Origin: Algorimicrobium hallyeonense
Lineage (GTDB): Bacteria > Bacteroidota > Bacteroidia > Flavobacteriales > Flavobacteriaceae
NCBI RefSeq assembly: GCF_042657385.1
Contig: NZ_JBHSLA010000001.1
Span: 434,001 to 498,000, forward strand
Reading direction: 5' to 3'
DNA length: 64,000 nt
Positions 35,754 to 44,138 of this stretch are shown here, in pieces; positions within the stretch are counted from its first letter, which is position 1, and every line of letters begins with the position of its first letter. The translations under genes were made by a program, and so were the position numbers. The notes beneath the pieces were generated by a model. The model saw only the letters and a list, made by a program, of their open reading frames with translations, had not been told where the DNA came from and did no database searches.

Positions 35754-35759
35754 TAAAAA

Positions 35760-36752
35760 ATGTATCCACTAAAAAGAAATAGAAGATTAAGAACAAACGA
35801 AGCTATTCGCTCGTTAGTTCGTGAAACTATAATAACGCCAAACGATTTTTTAGTACCACTTTTTATAGTTGAAGGTAAAGGCGTAAAAGAAGAAATTGCT
35901 TCCATGCCAAATTATTTTCGCTACAGCTTAGACCTTTTGGAAAACGAAATAAAAGAACTTTGGAATCTAGGTTTAAGATCGGTTTTACTGTTTGTAAAAG
36001 TGCCTGATAATTTAAAAGATAATAAAGGAACGGAAGCTTTAAATCCAAACGGTTTAATGCAACGTGCCATTAAAACGGTTAAGAATATTTGTCCAGATAT
36101 GCTGGTTATGACTGATGTGGCTATGGATCCATATTCCTCTTATGGTCATGATGGTATTGTAAAAAACGGCCTAATTTTAAACGACGAGACTGTTGATATA
36201 TTAACAGATATGAGTCTGTCTCATGCTGAAGCTGGCGCCAATTTTGTAGCACCAAGTGATATGATGGATGGTCGTATTTTAAGCATTCGTGAAGCTTTTG
36301 AAAATAACGGTTTTTACAATACAGGAATTATGAGTTATTCAGCTAAATACGCATCGGCTTTTTATGGCCCGTTTCGTGATGCTTTGGATTCTGCACCTGT
36401 AGATATGGCAAATGTCCCAAAAGACAAACAAAGCTACCAAATGGATCCAGCAAATCGTTTTGAAGCCATCCGAGAAACCGAAATGGATATTGACGAAGGC
36501 GCTGATATGGTTATGGTAAAACCAGGTTTATGCTATTTGGATATTGTTCGTGAAATTAAAAATACGGTTGATGTTCCTGTTGCTGTTTATCAAGTTTCTG
36601 GCGAATATGCCATGCTTAAAGCAGCTGCCGAAAAAGGCTGGTTAAATCATGATGCCGTTATGATGGAACAAGTAACAGCCATTAAACGTGCTGGAGCAGA
36701 TGTAATTGCTTCCTACTTTGCCAAGGATGTGGTAAAATTATTAAACAAATAA
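35760..36752 (+). CDS. hemB: Delta-aminolevulinic acid dehydratase (porphobilinogen synthase)
   Basis: 330 aa TIM barrel joining two aminolevulinates. The two Schiff-base lysines lie in MSYSAKYASAFYGPF (about residue 199) and MVMVKPGLCYLD (about 252). The metal/allosteric region is MTDVAMDPYSSYGHDG (about 117-132); it has Asp and Tyr where animal enzymes have zinc cysteines, so it is of the Mg-dependent type. It closes the haem operon; a strong hairpin follows. Confidence 0.97.
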   Translation: MYPLKRNRRLRTNEAIRSLVRETIITPNDFLVPLFIVEGKGVKEEIASMPNYFRYSLDLLENEIKELWNLGLRSVLLFVKVPDNLKDNKGTEALNPNGLMQRAIKTVKNICPDMLVMTDVAMDPYSSYGHDGIVKNGLILNDETVDILTDMSLSHAEAGANFVAPSDMMDGRILSIREAFENNGFYNTGIMSYSAKYASAFYGPFRDALDSAPVDMANVPKDKQSYQMDPANRFEAIRETEMDIDEGADMVMVKPGLCYLDIVREIKNTVDVPVAVYQVSGEYAMLKAAAEKGWLNHDAVMMEQVTAIKRAGADVIASYFAKDVVKLLNK

Positions 36753-36758
36753 CAAAGC

Positions 36759-36801
36759 AAAAAACCTTACAGTTCAGAAATTCATAGCTGTAAGGTTTTT
36801 T
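36759..36801. terminator. Bidirectional terminator after hemB
   Basis: AAAAAACCTTACAG pairs perfectly over 14 bp with CTGTAAGGTTTTTT across a 15-nt loop. It serves the haem operon and the opposing kinase gene, which ends at 36806. Confidence 0.85.
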
Positions 36802-36805
36802 TATA

Positions 36806-37843
36806 TTATTTAGGAATGGATACCACAAATTGCGCACCTGTACCTTTTCCTGCACTATAAGGCTCAAGCGTTCCACCGTGTTTCTCTACTATCTTTTTAG
36901 TTAAATAAAGTCCCAATCCTGTTGTTGGTTCGCCACTAGTTCCTAAATGACCGGGCACAAATTTTTTGAATAAAGTGCTTTTTGTGCGATCGTTAAAACC
37001 AATTCCATAATCTTTTATTATAATTTTCACCTCATTGTTGGTTTCTTCACCTGAAATACGAATTTCACCGTTTTTTTGCGAAAACTTAATAGCATTATTT
37101 ACTAAATTTTCAAAAACCTGTGTTATCCCATTGGCATGTCCACGTATGGATAATTGAGCGGGTAAGTTGATACCAATAACCAACTGTTTGGCTTCAATAG
37201 ATTTTTTATAGGTGTGAATAATGGCATTAATAATTTCGGAGGCCGATAGCATTTCAAAGTTTTTAGATGATATTTCAAGATGTTTTGCCTTCAAAATTTT
37301 AAGCATATCTTCTAAAAATTTCACTTGTTTAGTAGCAACCTCGTTTAACAACGTAATATACTCTTGCCGTTTTTGAGGATCATCACCATCTTCTTTTAAA
37401 AAATCAATAATACCTAACGTTTGTAAAACAGGTGTCCGTAAATCGTGCGAAATGAGTTCAATTATGTCTTGTTTTTCTTGATCTACCTCATCCAAACGCT
37501 CAATAGTAAATTGAATGTTTCTTAACATTTCCCCTACCTCATCTGTATAATTGGTAGGTAAATCTGGCACTGTTTTGTCCTGAACAAAAGCATTAAGTGC
37601 ATTTTTACCTTTTATAATGGGGTCTAATAATGCATCTAAAACTTTTAAAGTTAACGCCGTTGCTCCCAACGTTAATCCTAACGTAATGAGTATAAACGTA
37701 GTTGTAGAAATTGTTGTAGCAAAAAGCGCATACATAATGATACCTAATAATGGTATGTGGATTCCTAAAAAAGCAACAAAGAGAAATTTATACGAATATT
37801 TTTTAAGAAAAGATACTTGCGAAAGTTTGTGATAAGTTTTCAT
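36806..37843 (-). CDS. Sensor histidine kinase with short input region
   Basis: 345 aa. Two membrane segments near the N-terminus (about 18-38 and 45-68) have almost no loop between them, so the signal is probably sensed in the membrane. A HAMP-like linker (about 70-110) leads to HisKA with His133 in ELISHDLRTPVLQ. The ATPase has N box FENLVNNAIKFS and G boxes KDYGIGFND and GLGLYLTKKIVE. It is an orphan: no response regulator is adjacent. It is convergent with the haem operon. Confidence 0.92.
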   Translation of the reverse strand: MKTYHKLSQVSFLKKYSYKFLFVAFLGIHIPLLGIIMYALFATTISTTTFILITLGLTLGATALTLKVLDALLDPIIKGKNALNAFVQDKTVPDLPTNYTDEVGEMLRNIQFTIERLDEVDQEKQDIIELISHDLRTPVLQTLGIIDFLKEDGDDPQKRQEYITLLNEVATKQVKFLEDMLKILKAKHLEISSKNFEMLSASEIINAIIHTYKKSIEAKQLVIGINLPAQLSIRGHANGITQVFENLVNNAIKFSQKNGEIRISGEETNNEVKIIIKDYGIGFNDRTKSTLFKKFVPGHLGTSGEPTTGLGLYLTKKIVEKHGGTLEPYSAGKGTGAQFVVSIPK

Positions 37844-38044
37844 GTATTTAGGGCTTTAGAGAGTATTCAATTGTTAAGACAAGATGAAACTTTTTTTCTA
37901 CATTAATTACCTTAATGCCTTATATTAATAACCCAATGCCATTATATAGCCTTAAAAAAAAAGCCCACAAACTTTTGAAACTATATTTAAAATCTGAAAT
38001 TCCCTTATGATTTTGTAAATTAGCAAGAAACTAAAAATACGTTA

Positions 38045-39130
38045 ATGACCACACTCATTCTTTGGGCTACAGTATCTATTTTCTTTTCATTTTTATGCTC
38101 CATTTTGGAAGCTGTATTATTAAGTATCACACCTACGTTTATTACTGTTAAAAAACAAGAAGGCAAGGATTATGCGCTCAAGTTGGAAGCGTTAAAAAAA
38201 GATGTTGATCAACCACTTATTGCCATTTTAACCTTAAACACCATTGCGCACACTTTAGGCGCCATGATGGTTGGTATTGAAGCTGAAAAATTACCATTTA
38301 AAATTGAAGTTTTTGGTATAAATACCGTTGGTATCGTCTCGGCAATAATGACCTTGCTTATTTTAGTCGTTTCTGAAATTATACCTAAAACTATTGGAGC
38401 ATCCTATTGGAAATCATTGGCTGGGTTTACAGCAACAACTCTTAACATTTTAATGTTTCCTTTAAAGTATTCAGGAATTTTATGGCTTCTACGCCTTACA
38501 ACCAAACTGATTGGTGGCAGTCCACATGGTAGCGTATTAAGCCGCGAAGATTTCCATGCTATAACCAATTTAGCAGAAGAAGAAGGTGTTTTTCATGAAT
38601 CTGAAAGTAAGGTTATAAAAAACATGCTCACATTTAAAGAGGTTTTAGCCAAAGACGTCATGACACCTAGAACGGTGATGTCTTTAGAAAATGAAAATCA
38701 AACCATCGAAGATTTTTTTAAGAAAAATGCCAATACCAAATTTTCGCGAATTCCTGTTTATACAAAGAAGTCAGATAATATAACAGGACTCGTTTTAAAA
38801 GATGAAGTTTTTAAGGAAATGGCTTTTGGAAATGGTGACAAGCTACTTTCAGCTATTAAAAGACCAATTATTATTATAAATCGCAACCTTCCTATTCCCC
38901 GCTTATTCGAACAGTTGGTAGAAAGTAAAAACCACTTGGCTTTAGTGGTAGATGAATATGGCTCTGTAAGTGGTTTAGTTACAATGGAGGATGTTATTGA
39001 AACCCTTCTAGGTTTAGAAATTATGGACGAAAGTGATGACGTTCCAGATTTACAAGTTTTAGCTAGACGTGGATGGGAAGCGCGCGCTAAACGACTCGGT
39101 TTAATTGATAACGAAAAGCCAACCGATTAA
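38045..39130 (+). CDS. CNNM/CBS-domain membrane protein (HlyC/CorC family)
   Basis: 361 aa. An N-terminal DUF21/CNNM domain with about four membrane segments (1-150; LTLNTIAHTLGAMMVG and LILVVSEIIPKTIGASYW are characteristic) is followed by two CBS domains (about 205-325; VMTPRTVMSLE, ALVVDEYGSVSGLVTMEDVIETLLG). The C-terminal CorC domain seen in longer members is missing; the protein ends about 35 residues after CBS2. Members are linked to Mg/Co efflux. Its stop overlaps the MGMT start (TAATG). Confidence 0.92.
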   Translation: MTTLILWATVSIFFSFLCSILEAVLLSITPTFITVKKQEGKDYALKLEALKKDVDQPLIAILTLNTIAHTLGAMMVGIEAEKLPFKIEVFGINTVGIVSAIMTLLILVVSEIIPKTIGASYWKSLAGFTATTLNILMFPLKYSGILWLLRLTTKLIGGSPHGSVLSREDFHAITNLAEEEGVFHESESKVIKNMLTFKEVLAKDVMTPRTVMSLENENQTIEDFFKKNANTKFSRIPVYTKKSDNITGLVLKDEVFKEMAFGNGDKLLSAIKRPIIIINRNLPIPRLFEQLVESKNHLALVVDEYGSVSGLVTMEDVIETLLGLEIMDESDDVPDLQVLARRGWEARAKRLGLIDNEKPTD

Positions 39131-39609
39131 TGGAACAAGAGCGTTGCATTATAAAATCACCACTTGGGTTCACCCAAATTACAGGAGATACAGATGGTAT
39201 TTCGGCTATAACCGTTTTAAATTCCGAAGAAAAACTAACGGATATTATTCCGGAACCTCTTCAAGATTGCGTCTATCAGCTTAATGAATATTTTGAAGGA
39301 AAACGTAAGCAATTCGATTTAATATTAAATGCAGAAGGCACCATTTTTCAAAAAAGCGTTTGGGATGCTTTGCGTAAAATCCCCTATGGTAAAACGGTGT
39401 CGTATTTGGAACTTTCTAAAAAACTAGGAGACATAAAAGCCATTCGTGCTGTAGCAAATGCCAATGGTAAAAACCCACTTTGGATTGTAGTTCCATGCCA
39501 TCGGGTAATTGGTTCAGATGGGAGTTTAACAGGTTATGCTGGTGGTCTGCACCGAAAAAAATGGCTGTTAGAGCACGAAAGCCCTTATAAACAACAAGCC
39601 TTGTTTTAA
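39130..39609 (+). CDS. Methylated-DNA-protein cysteine methyltransferase
   Basis: 159 aa suicide DNA repair enzyme that takes methyl groups from O6-methylguanine. The acceptor is Cys123 in IVVPCHRVIGSDGSLTGY. The HTH-like recognition part (FQKSVWDALRKIPYGKTVSY) lies before it. There is no Ada-type regulatory domain. Its start is fused by one base with the stop of the CNNM gene. The length matches Ogt-type enzymes. Confidence 0.95.
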   Translation: MEQERCIIKSPLGFTQITGDTDGISAITVLNSEEKLTDIIPEPLQDCVYQLNEYFEGKRKQFDLILNAEGTIFQKSVWDALRKIPYGKTVSYLELSKKLGDIKAIRAVANANGKNPLWIVVPCHRVIGSDGSLTGYAGGLHRKKWLLEHESPYKQQALF

Positions 39610-39703
39610 CCTAACATGTGGCGTAATTATAATTGGTATTAATCACATCAACCACAACAAGCCTCAATAAAAATTCCTATATTTATTTTCTAAATCTTAC
39701 GGT

Positions 39704-40858
39704 ATGAAATTCCTAAAATCGATCTTGAAATGGATCCTAATTGTTTTTGTTCTACTCATTGCAACCTTGTATATAACCGATACCGATTACCTTATAAAAG
39801 CCGTTAGAACTATTTATTTAAAGGGTTATTCCACAGCATATTTAGAAGATTATAAAGAATTTGATAATCAAGTTGTGGAAAATGGCACACCACAACCATG
39901 GCCAAATCATCAAGGTTATAATAGCGTAAAAGAAACTGAAGCCTTAAATAAAATTAATAATGAAAACGGCACCATTGCTTACGTAATCATTAAAAATGAT
40001 AGTATTTGGTTCGAAAATTATTACGATGGTTTTGATGAAAATTCCAAATCCAACTCATTTTCCATGGCCAAAAGTTATGTATCCGCTATGTTAGGAAAAG
40101 CACTCATGCAAGGCCATATTAAGAGTTTGAATCAACCTGTTAGTGATTTCCTTCCTGAATTCACAGAAGGTTTAGCCGCCAAATTAACGGTTGGCGATTT
40201 ATCATCTATGGCATCAGGAACCGATTGGGACGAAGCCTATTATTCGCCTTTATCTATCACTACACGTGCCTATTTTGATGATGATTTAGATAAGGTGATT
40301 AACGGTTTAAAAGTCGTGAAAGAACCAGGACAATCTTACACCTATTCAAGTGGTGACACCCAAATGCTAGCTATGGTTATTGAACGCGCAACTGGCAAAA
40401 AACTATATGATTATTTAACCGAATCGTTTTGGAAACCATTAGGTTCAGAAAACGCAACACTTTGGCAAGTAGACAGCGATGATCATGACATGGTAAAAGC
40501 ATATTGTTGTATTGCTAGTAATGCGAAAGATTTTGCACGTTTAGGCAAACTCTATAAAGATCATGGAAAATGGCAAGGCAAGCAACTTTTAGATTCGGCC
40601 TTTGTTGCTAAATCTATTAAACCACGTTTTCCTGCTAGTCCAGAATACGGCTATGGTTGGTGGTTAAAAAATATTGATGATAAGGAATTTTTTATGATGC
40701 GTGGCCACTTGGGTCAGTACGTTATTGTGGAACCAAATGACAACGTAATTATTGTAAGATTAGGGCATTCTAAAGGACCAGGAGACGCACTGGCAACGTT
40801 TACGCCCGATATTTTTACGTATATTGAAGAGGCTTACAACATGCTTAATAAAAAATAA
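39704..40858 (+). CDS. Beta-lactamase-family serine hydrolase
   Basis: 384 aa. An N-terminal membrane anchor (about 8-24) leads to a class C/esterase-like fold. The nucleophile Ser120 and Lys123 lie in FSMAKSYVS, the YSSGD element (about residue 207) replaces YxN, and RGHLGQYVIV near 340 stands in place of the KTG box. It is more likely a periplasmic esterase or peptidase than a true beta-lactamase. A 94-bp gap separates it from the MGMT gene, and the exonuclease gene follows by 3 bp. Confidence 0.9.
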   Translation: MKFLKSILKWILIVFVLLIATLYITDTDYLIKAVRTIYLKGYSTAYLEDYKEFDNQVVENGTPQPWPNHQGYNSVKETEALNKINNENGTIAYVIIKNDSIWFENYYDGFDENSKSNSFSMAKSYVSAMLGKALMQGHIKSLNQPVSDFLPEFTEGLAAKLTVGDLSSMASGTDWDEAYYSPLSITTRAYFDDDLDKVINGLKVVKEPGQSYTYSSGDTQMLAMVIERATGKKLYDYLTESFWKPLGSENATLWQVDSDDHDMVKAYCCIASNAKDFARLGKLYKDHGKWQGKQLLDSAFVAKSIKPRFPASPEYGYGWWLKNIDDKEFFMMRGHLGQYVIVEPNDNVIIVRLGHSKGPGDALATFTPDIFTYIEEAYNMLNKK

Positions 40859-40861
40859 ACC

Positions 40862-41575
40862 ATGATTTCTAAACTAAATCTCGAAAACATTCTATTCCTG
40901 GATATTGAAACCGTTCCAGAAACGAGGCATTTTTCAGATTTAGATGAAACCAAACAAATGCTTTGGGACGCCAAATCCAAATACCAACGTAAAGACGAAT
41001 TTACTGCTGAAGAATTTTATGATCGTGCTGGAATTTGGGCTGAATTTGGAAAAATAGTCTGTATTTCAGTGGGATATTTTAAAATGGAAGGCGATGTTCG
41101 CACTTTTCGGGTAACGTCCTTTTATGGTGAGGAAATCAAGATTCTAAAAGACTTCAAAAATTTATTAATTTCGCATTTCAGTGAAAATAAACACTTGCTT
41201 TGTGCACATAATGGTAAGGAATTTGATTTTCCATACATAGCACGACGCATGATTATTCATAATATAGAATTGCCTTATAAACTTAATTTATTTGGGAAGA
41301 AACCCTGGGAAGTTCCACATTTGGATACGCTAGAATTGTGGAAATTTGGTGATTATAAAACCTACACCTCTTTAAAATTATTGACTAATGTGTTGGGGAT
41401 TCCTTCGCCCAAAGATGATATAGATGGCAGTGAAGTCTACCGAGTTTTTTACGAAGAAAACGACATCGATCGGATTATAATATACTGCGAGAAAGATACC
41501 ATTGCCGTAGCGCAAATTTTCTTACGCTTACGAGGTGATGAACTCCTTCATGATAACGAGATTATCCATATTTAA
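40862..41575 (+). CDS. Predicted 3'-5' exonuclease (PolB-like DEDD)
   Basis: 237 aa. Exo I LFLDIETVPE (about residues 11-20), Exo II CAHNGKEFDFPYIARR (about 117-132, with the second Asp) and Exo III IIYCEKDTIAVAQIF (about 208-222) make up a DEDD catalytic set. The family is PF10108, stand-alone relatives of DNA polymerase B proofreading domains, probably acting on DNA or RNA ends. It starts 3 bp after the hydrolase gene. Confidence 0.9.
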   Translation: MISKLNLENILFLDIETVPETRHFSDLDETKQMLWDAKSKYQRKDEFTAEEFYDRAGIWAEFGKIVCISVGYFKMEGDVRTFRVTSFYGEEIKILKDFKNLLISHFSENKHLLCAHNGKEFDFPYIARRMIIHNIELPYKLNLFGKKPWEVPHLDTLELWKFGDYKTYTSLKLLTNVLGIPSPKDDIDGSEVYRVFYEENDIDRIIIYCEKDTIAVAQIFLRLRGDELLHDNEIIHI

Positions 41576-41724
41576 GTCTGCAAAAAGGATGGAGCGCATG
41601 TTTGAAATCCTTTTTTTATTTTAGAAAAAAGATTGAGTAGCGAGAGCCTGGTTTTTTCTTTCAAAAAATTTGCCCAAAAAACTTAAAAGTATCCATTGTC
41701 TTTTTTAACCACAGCAATAAAAAA

Positions 41725-41746
41725 GTCCAGAGCTTTCACTCTGGAC
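41725..41746 (-). terminator. Terminator of the M43 protease gene
   Basis: An 8-bp stem, GTCCAGAG/CTCTGGAC, encloses a 6-nt loop. On the minus strand it is followed by TTTTTTATTG. It resembles the terminator of the neighbouring protease at 44089-44116. Confidence 0.8.
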
Positions 41747-41770
41747 GTTTTCATTAAAAATAATTTATAA

Positions 41771-43837
41771 TTATTGCTTGATAAAGCGTTTTACTTTCGT
41801 TTTCTCACCAATATTTAATTGAATTATGTACATGCCATCATTCAATTCTGAAACATTAATGGTTTCGGTAAATACGCCTTTCATTACTATTTGACCAAGC
41901 ATATTAGATATTTGATAACTTTGTGCTTCTAATCCATTTAAAGCGATATTCAATGCTTGCTTTGTTGGATTTGGATATAGAGTAAACAAATCATCCGTGG
42001 ACGATGTTACGGTTCCAAGACCTCGAGATGCACCGCCAACACAGAAGTTTGTTGTTTGCGAACTTGTAAAAGAACCACCACTTGCTAATGTTGTAGTTCC
42101 AGCTTTTAAGGTATACGAACCATTTCCATAAGAGCAGCAAATACCATCACCATAAACATCTCTAACAACTAATGCATAACAACCTGCCGGTAAATTGACA
42201 TCAATGTTTAATGTTGAACCATCTGGTTGCGAACCATACGTACCGCCAGAAGCTACAGTAGTGCCACCATCAAGGATTGCCCATGAGGTTTCTTCCGGGT
42301 AATTATCAAAGGTAATGGATAGACTAACGGTTGTATCACCACCAGAATTTCCTCCATTAACTATATTTACGGTATAATCTTCCACTTCGCCATAACTAAA
42401 TCTTTCACAAGATGTTGGAATAGCATTGTATTTCATAGCCACACGCATTCTGGTTTCACCTAATGTAGCCGATGTAGGAATTGTAAAACTTCCGCTTACA
42501 GGACTTGTTTTAGAAGCTGATCTAGACCATACCTGCTCACCTGAATCGGTAAAATCGCCATCTTGGTTATAATCTATCCATACAGCGTATCCTTCATTAT
42601 AACTAGTTCCTGTCCAGGTAGGCGTTACGGTAACTGTATAATTATTTGCTTTAGTTAAATTAGTGGAAGTTGCGGTAAAGTCTGAATAGGATTGTGCGCC
42701 AGAAGCCTTATTAATGGTTCCTAATTGCACACGTGAAATGTACTCGTCATTGACACTGTTTCCTTGAGCGCTACAGTATTGAGAACCTGTTTGACAAGGC
42801 TGACACGATGAACCTCCGCAATCTACACCCGTTTCCGTTCCATTTTGCACACCGTCATTACATGTTGGTGTTGTTGTACTACCGCCACATTTTTCTGATA
42901 GTGCTAAAGATCTTCTAGCACCTCCAGCATTCAGCACCGCGCGCATTCTGTTTTTTTGTCCCGTTGTAAATAAGTCCATACAAGAATCGTTTGTATAATC
43001 CATATAGTTTTGAACCATATCTGCAGATCCACAAGAAACGCGTCCTGTTGGACAACCTCCATTTGAGGTTTGATGCGTAGGAGTATCACTAACAAAATCG
43101 TTTCCACAATTAGCATCTCCCCAAATATGTCGAAGATTTAGATAGTGTCCTACTTCGTGTGTGGTTGTACGTCCGCCATCAAAGGGAGCGGATACATTTC
43201 CAACGCGACCAAAATAGTTATAAGCCATTACAACGCCGTCTGTAGCAGCATTTCCGCCAGGAAATTGGGCATAGCCTAAAATGGTGTTTCCACCACTAGT
43301 CATTTTTGGTACAATCCACATATTAAGGTATTCAGAGGTATTCCAAGGGTTAACACCACCTTGCGATGATTTTTTCATATCATCAGTTGTACCCCAATCT
43401 TGACGTGTTGTAGACTTTCTAGTAATTCCTGATGTTGCATTTCCATTAGGATCAATAGACGCTAAGCAGAATTCAATTTGGGTATCAGCCGCTTGAGACC
43501 ATGTGTTATCTGCATCTGGATTTGTACGTCTAAAATCTTCATTTAAAACATCCAATTGCGATTGGATTTGTGCAACACTTATATTTTCTGTACTGTTTCT
43601 GTATAGTACATGTACAACAACAGGAAGTGTTATTATAGAACCATCGATTCTATTATTTTCCATCTGTTGGATTTGGGTTTGCGTAAACGCTTCAATTTGC
43701 GCCATGCGTAGTTCGAGACCTGGGTCTTGTTGTTTTCGGTATTCCAAGTTTTCCATAGTTGAGCAATTGCGTTCTTGGGCAAAAATCGCGATGCTAAACA
43801 GAAAACACATAAAGAATAATGTAGTAGGTTTTTTCAT
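41771..43837 (-). CDS. Secreted M43 (pappalysin-type) metalloprotease with T9SS sorting domain
   Basis: 688 aa. Signal peptide (1-20), a short propeptide, then the catalytic domain with HEVGHYLNLRH (H227, E228, H231, third ligand H237) and a Met-turn in QNYMDYTNDSCMDLFT. After a Cys-rich linker (TCNDGVQNGTETGVDCGG) comes a GEVEDY domain (about 350-495), then a module ending in DGICCSYGNGSYTL (about 505-590). A type A T9SS domain (about 605-688, LYPNPTKQALNIAL to KVKRFIKQ) closes the protein. It is exported to degrade proteins outside the cell. The last three modules match the protease encoded next door. Confidence 0.93.
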   Translation of the reverse strand: MKKPTTLFFMCFLFSIAIFAQERNCSTMENLEYRKQQDPGLELRMAQIEAFTQTQIQQMENNRIDGSIITLPVVVHVLYRNSTENISVAQIQSQLDVLNEDFRRTNPDADNTWSQAADTQIEFCLASIDPNGNATSGITRKSTTRQDWGTTDDMKKSSQGGVNPWNTSEYLNMWIVPKMTSGGNTILGYAQFPGGNAATDGVVMAYNYFGRVGNVSAPFDGGRTTTHEVGHYLNLRHIWGDANCGNDFVSDTPTHQTSNGGCPTGRVSCGSADMVQNYMDYTNDSCMDLFTTGQKNRMRAVLNAGGARRSLALSEKCGGSTTTPTCNDGVQNGTETGVDCGGSSCQPCQTGSQYCSAQGNSVNDEYISRVQLGTINKASGAQSYSDFTATSTNLTKANNYTVTVTPTWTGTSYNEGYAVWIDYNQDGDFTDSGEQVWSRSASKTSPVSGSFTIPTSATLGETRMRVAMKYNAIPTSCERFSYGEVEDYTVNIVNGGNSGGDTTVSLSITFDNYPEETSWAILDGGTTVASGGTYGSQPDGSTLNIDVNLPAGCYALVVRDVYGDGICCSYGNGSYTLKAGTTTLASGGSFTSSQTTNFCVGGASRGLGTVTSSTDDLFTLYPNPTKQALNIALNGLEAQSYQISNMLGQIVMKGVFTETINVSELNDGMYIIQLNIGEKTKVKRFIKQ

Positions 43838-43881
43838 GTGAAATGTTTAAAATTTTAAGTTAATAATTGAATTATTATACA

Positions 43882-43889
43882 CGAATGTA
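43882..43889 (-). promoter_or_regulatory. -7 element of the M43 protease gene
   Basis: Minus-strand TACATTCG, one mismatch from TAnnTTTG, lies 45 bp before the start codon. The surrounding CACGAAT...AAAAATGA is shared with the upstream region of the reprolysin-like gene at 48496. Confidence 0.4.
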
Positions 43890-43956
43890 TTTTAAAAATG
43901 ATAATTTCAAAATATAATAGCCTTATTTTCGTTGAATAACCATTAGAAAAAATTCT

Positions 43957-44066
43957 TTACGGTTTTACCACAACAGGTTTGAAGAAAAAACTTACATTTA
44001 TTCATGTCTACTCAGTTTGAAATTTTTACAATTAGCAACTTAAAAAGTTTGATTTACACAATTTAA
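43957..44066 (+). pseudogene. Fossil promoter and 5' end of the oligopeptide ABC ATPase gene
   Basis: About 98 bp here align with 48573-48670, the promoter and first codons of the intact ABC gene. The shared core TTACGGTTTTACCACA is followed by TTTGAAGAAAA, CTTAC and ATG. The fossil reads MSTQFEIFTISNLKSLIYTI and then stops at 44064-44066; the intact gene reads MQTNKILEVTNLKISFS. The -7 element has decayed (CAGGTTTG in place of TAGTTTTG). Together with the flanking protease similarities this indicates an old tandem duplication. Confidence 0.7.
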
Positions 44067-44088
44067 ATTAAAAAGATTCTCATAAAAA

Positions 44089-44116
44089 AACGCCCAGATT
44101 TTTCAACCTGGACGTT
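44089..44116 (-). terminator. Terminator of the reprolysin-like protease gene
   Basis: On the minus strand AACGTCCAG pairs with CTGGGCGTT (one G-U pair) across a 10-nt loop and is followed by TTTTTTAT. It begins 23 bp after the stop codon. Confidence 0.75.
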
Positions 44117-44138
44117 TTTACTTCAATTTAATTTATAC

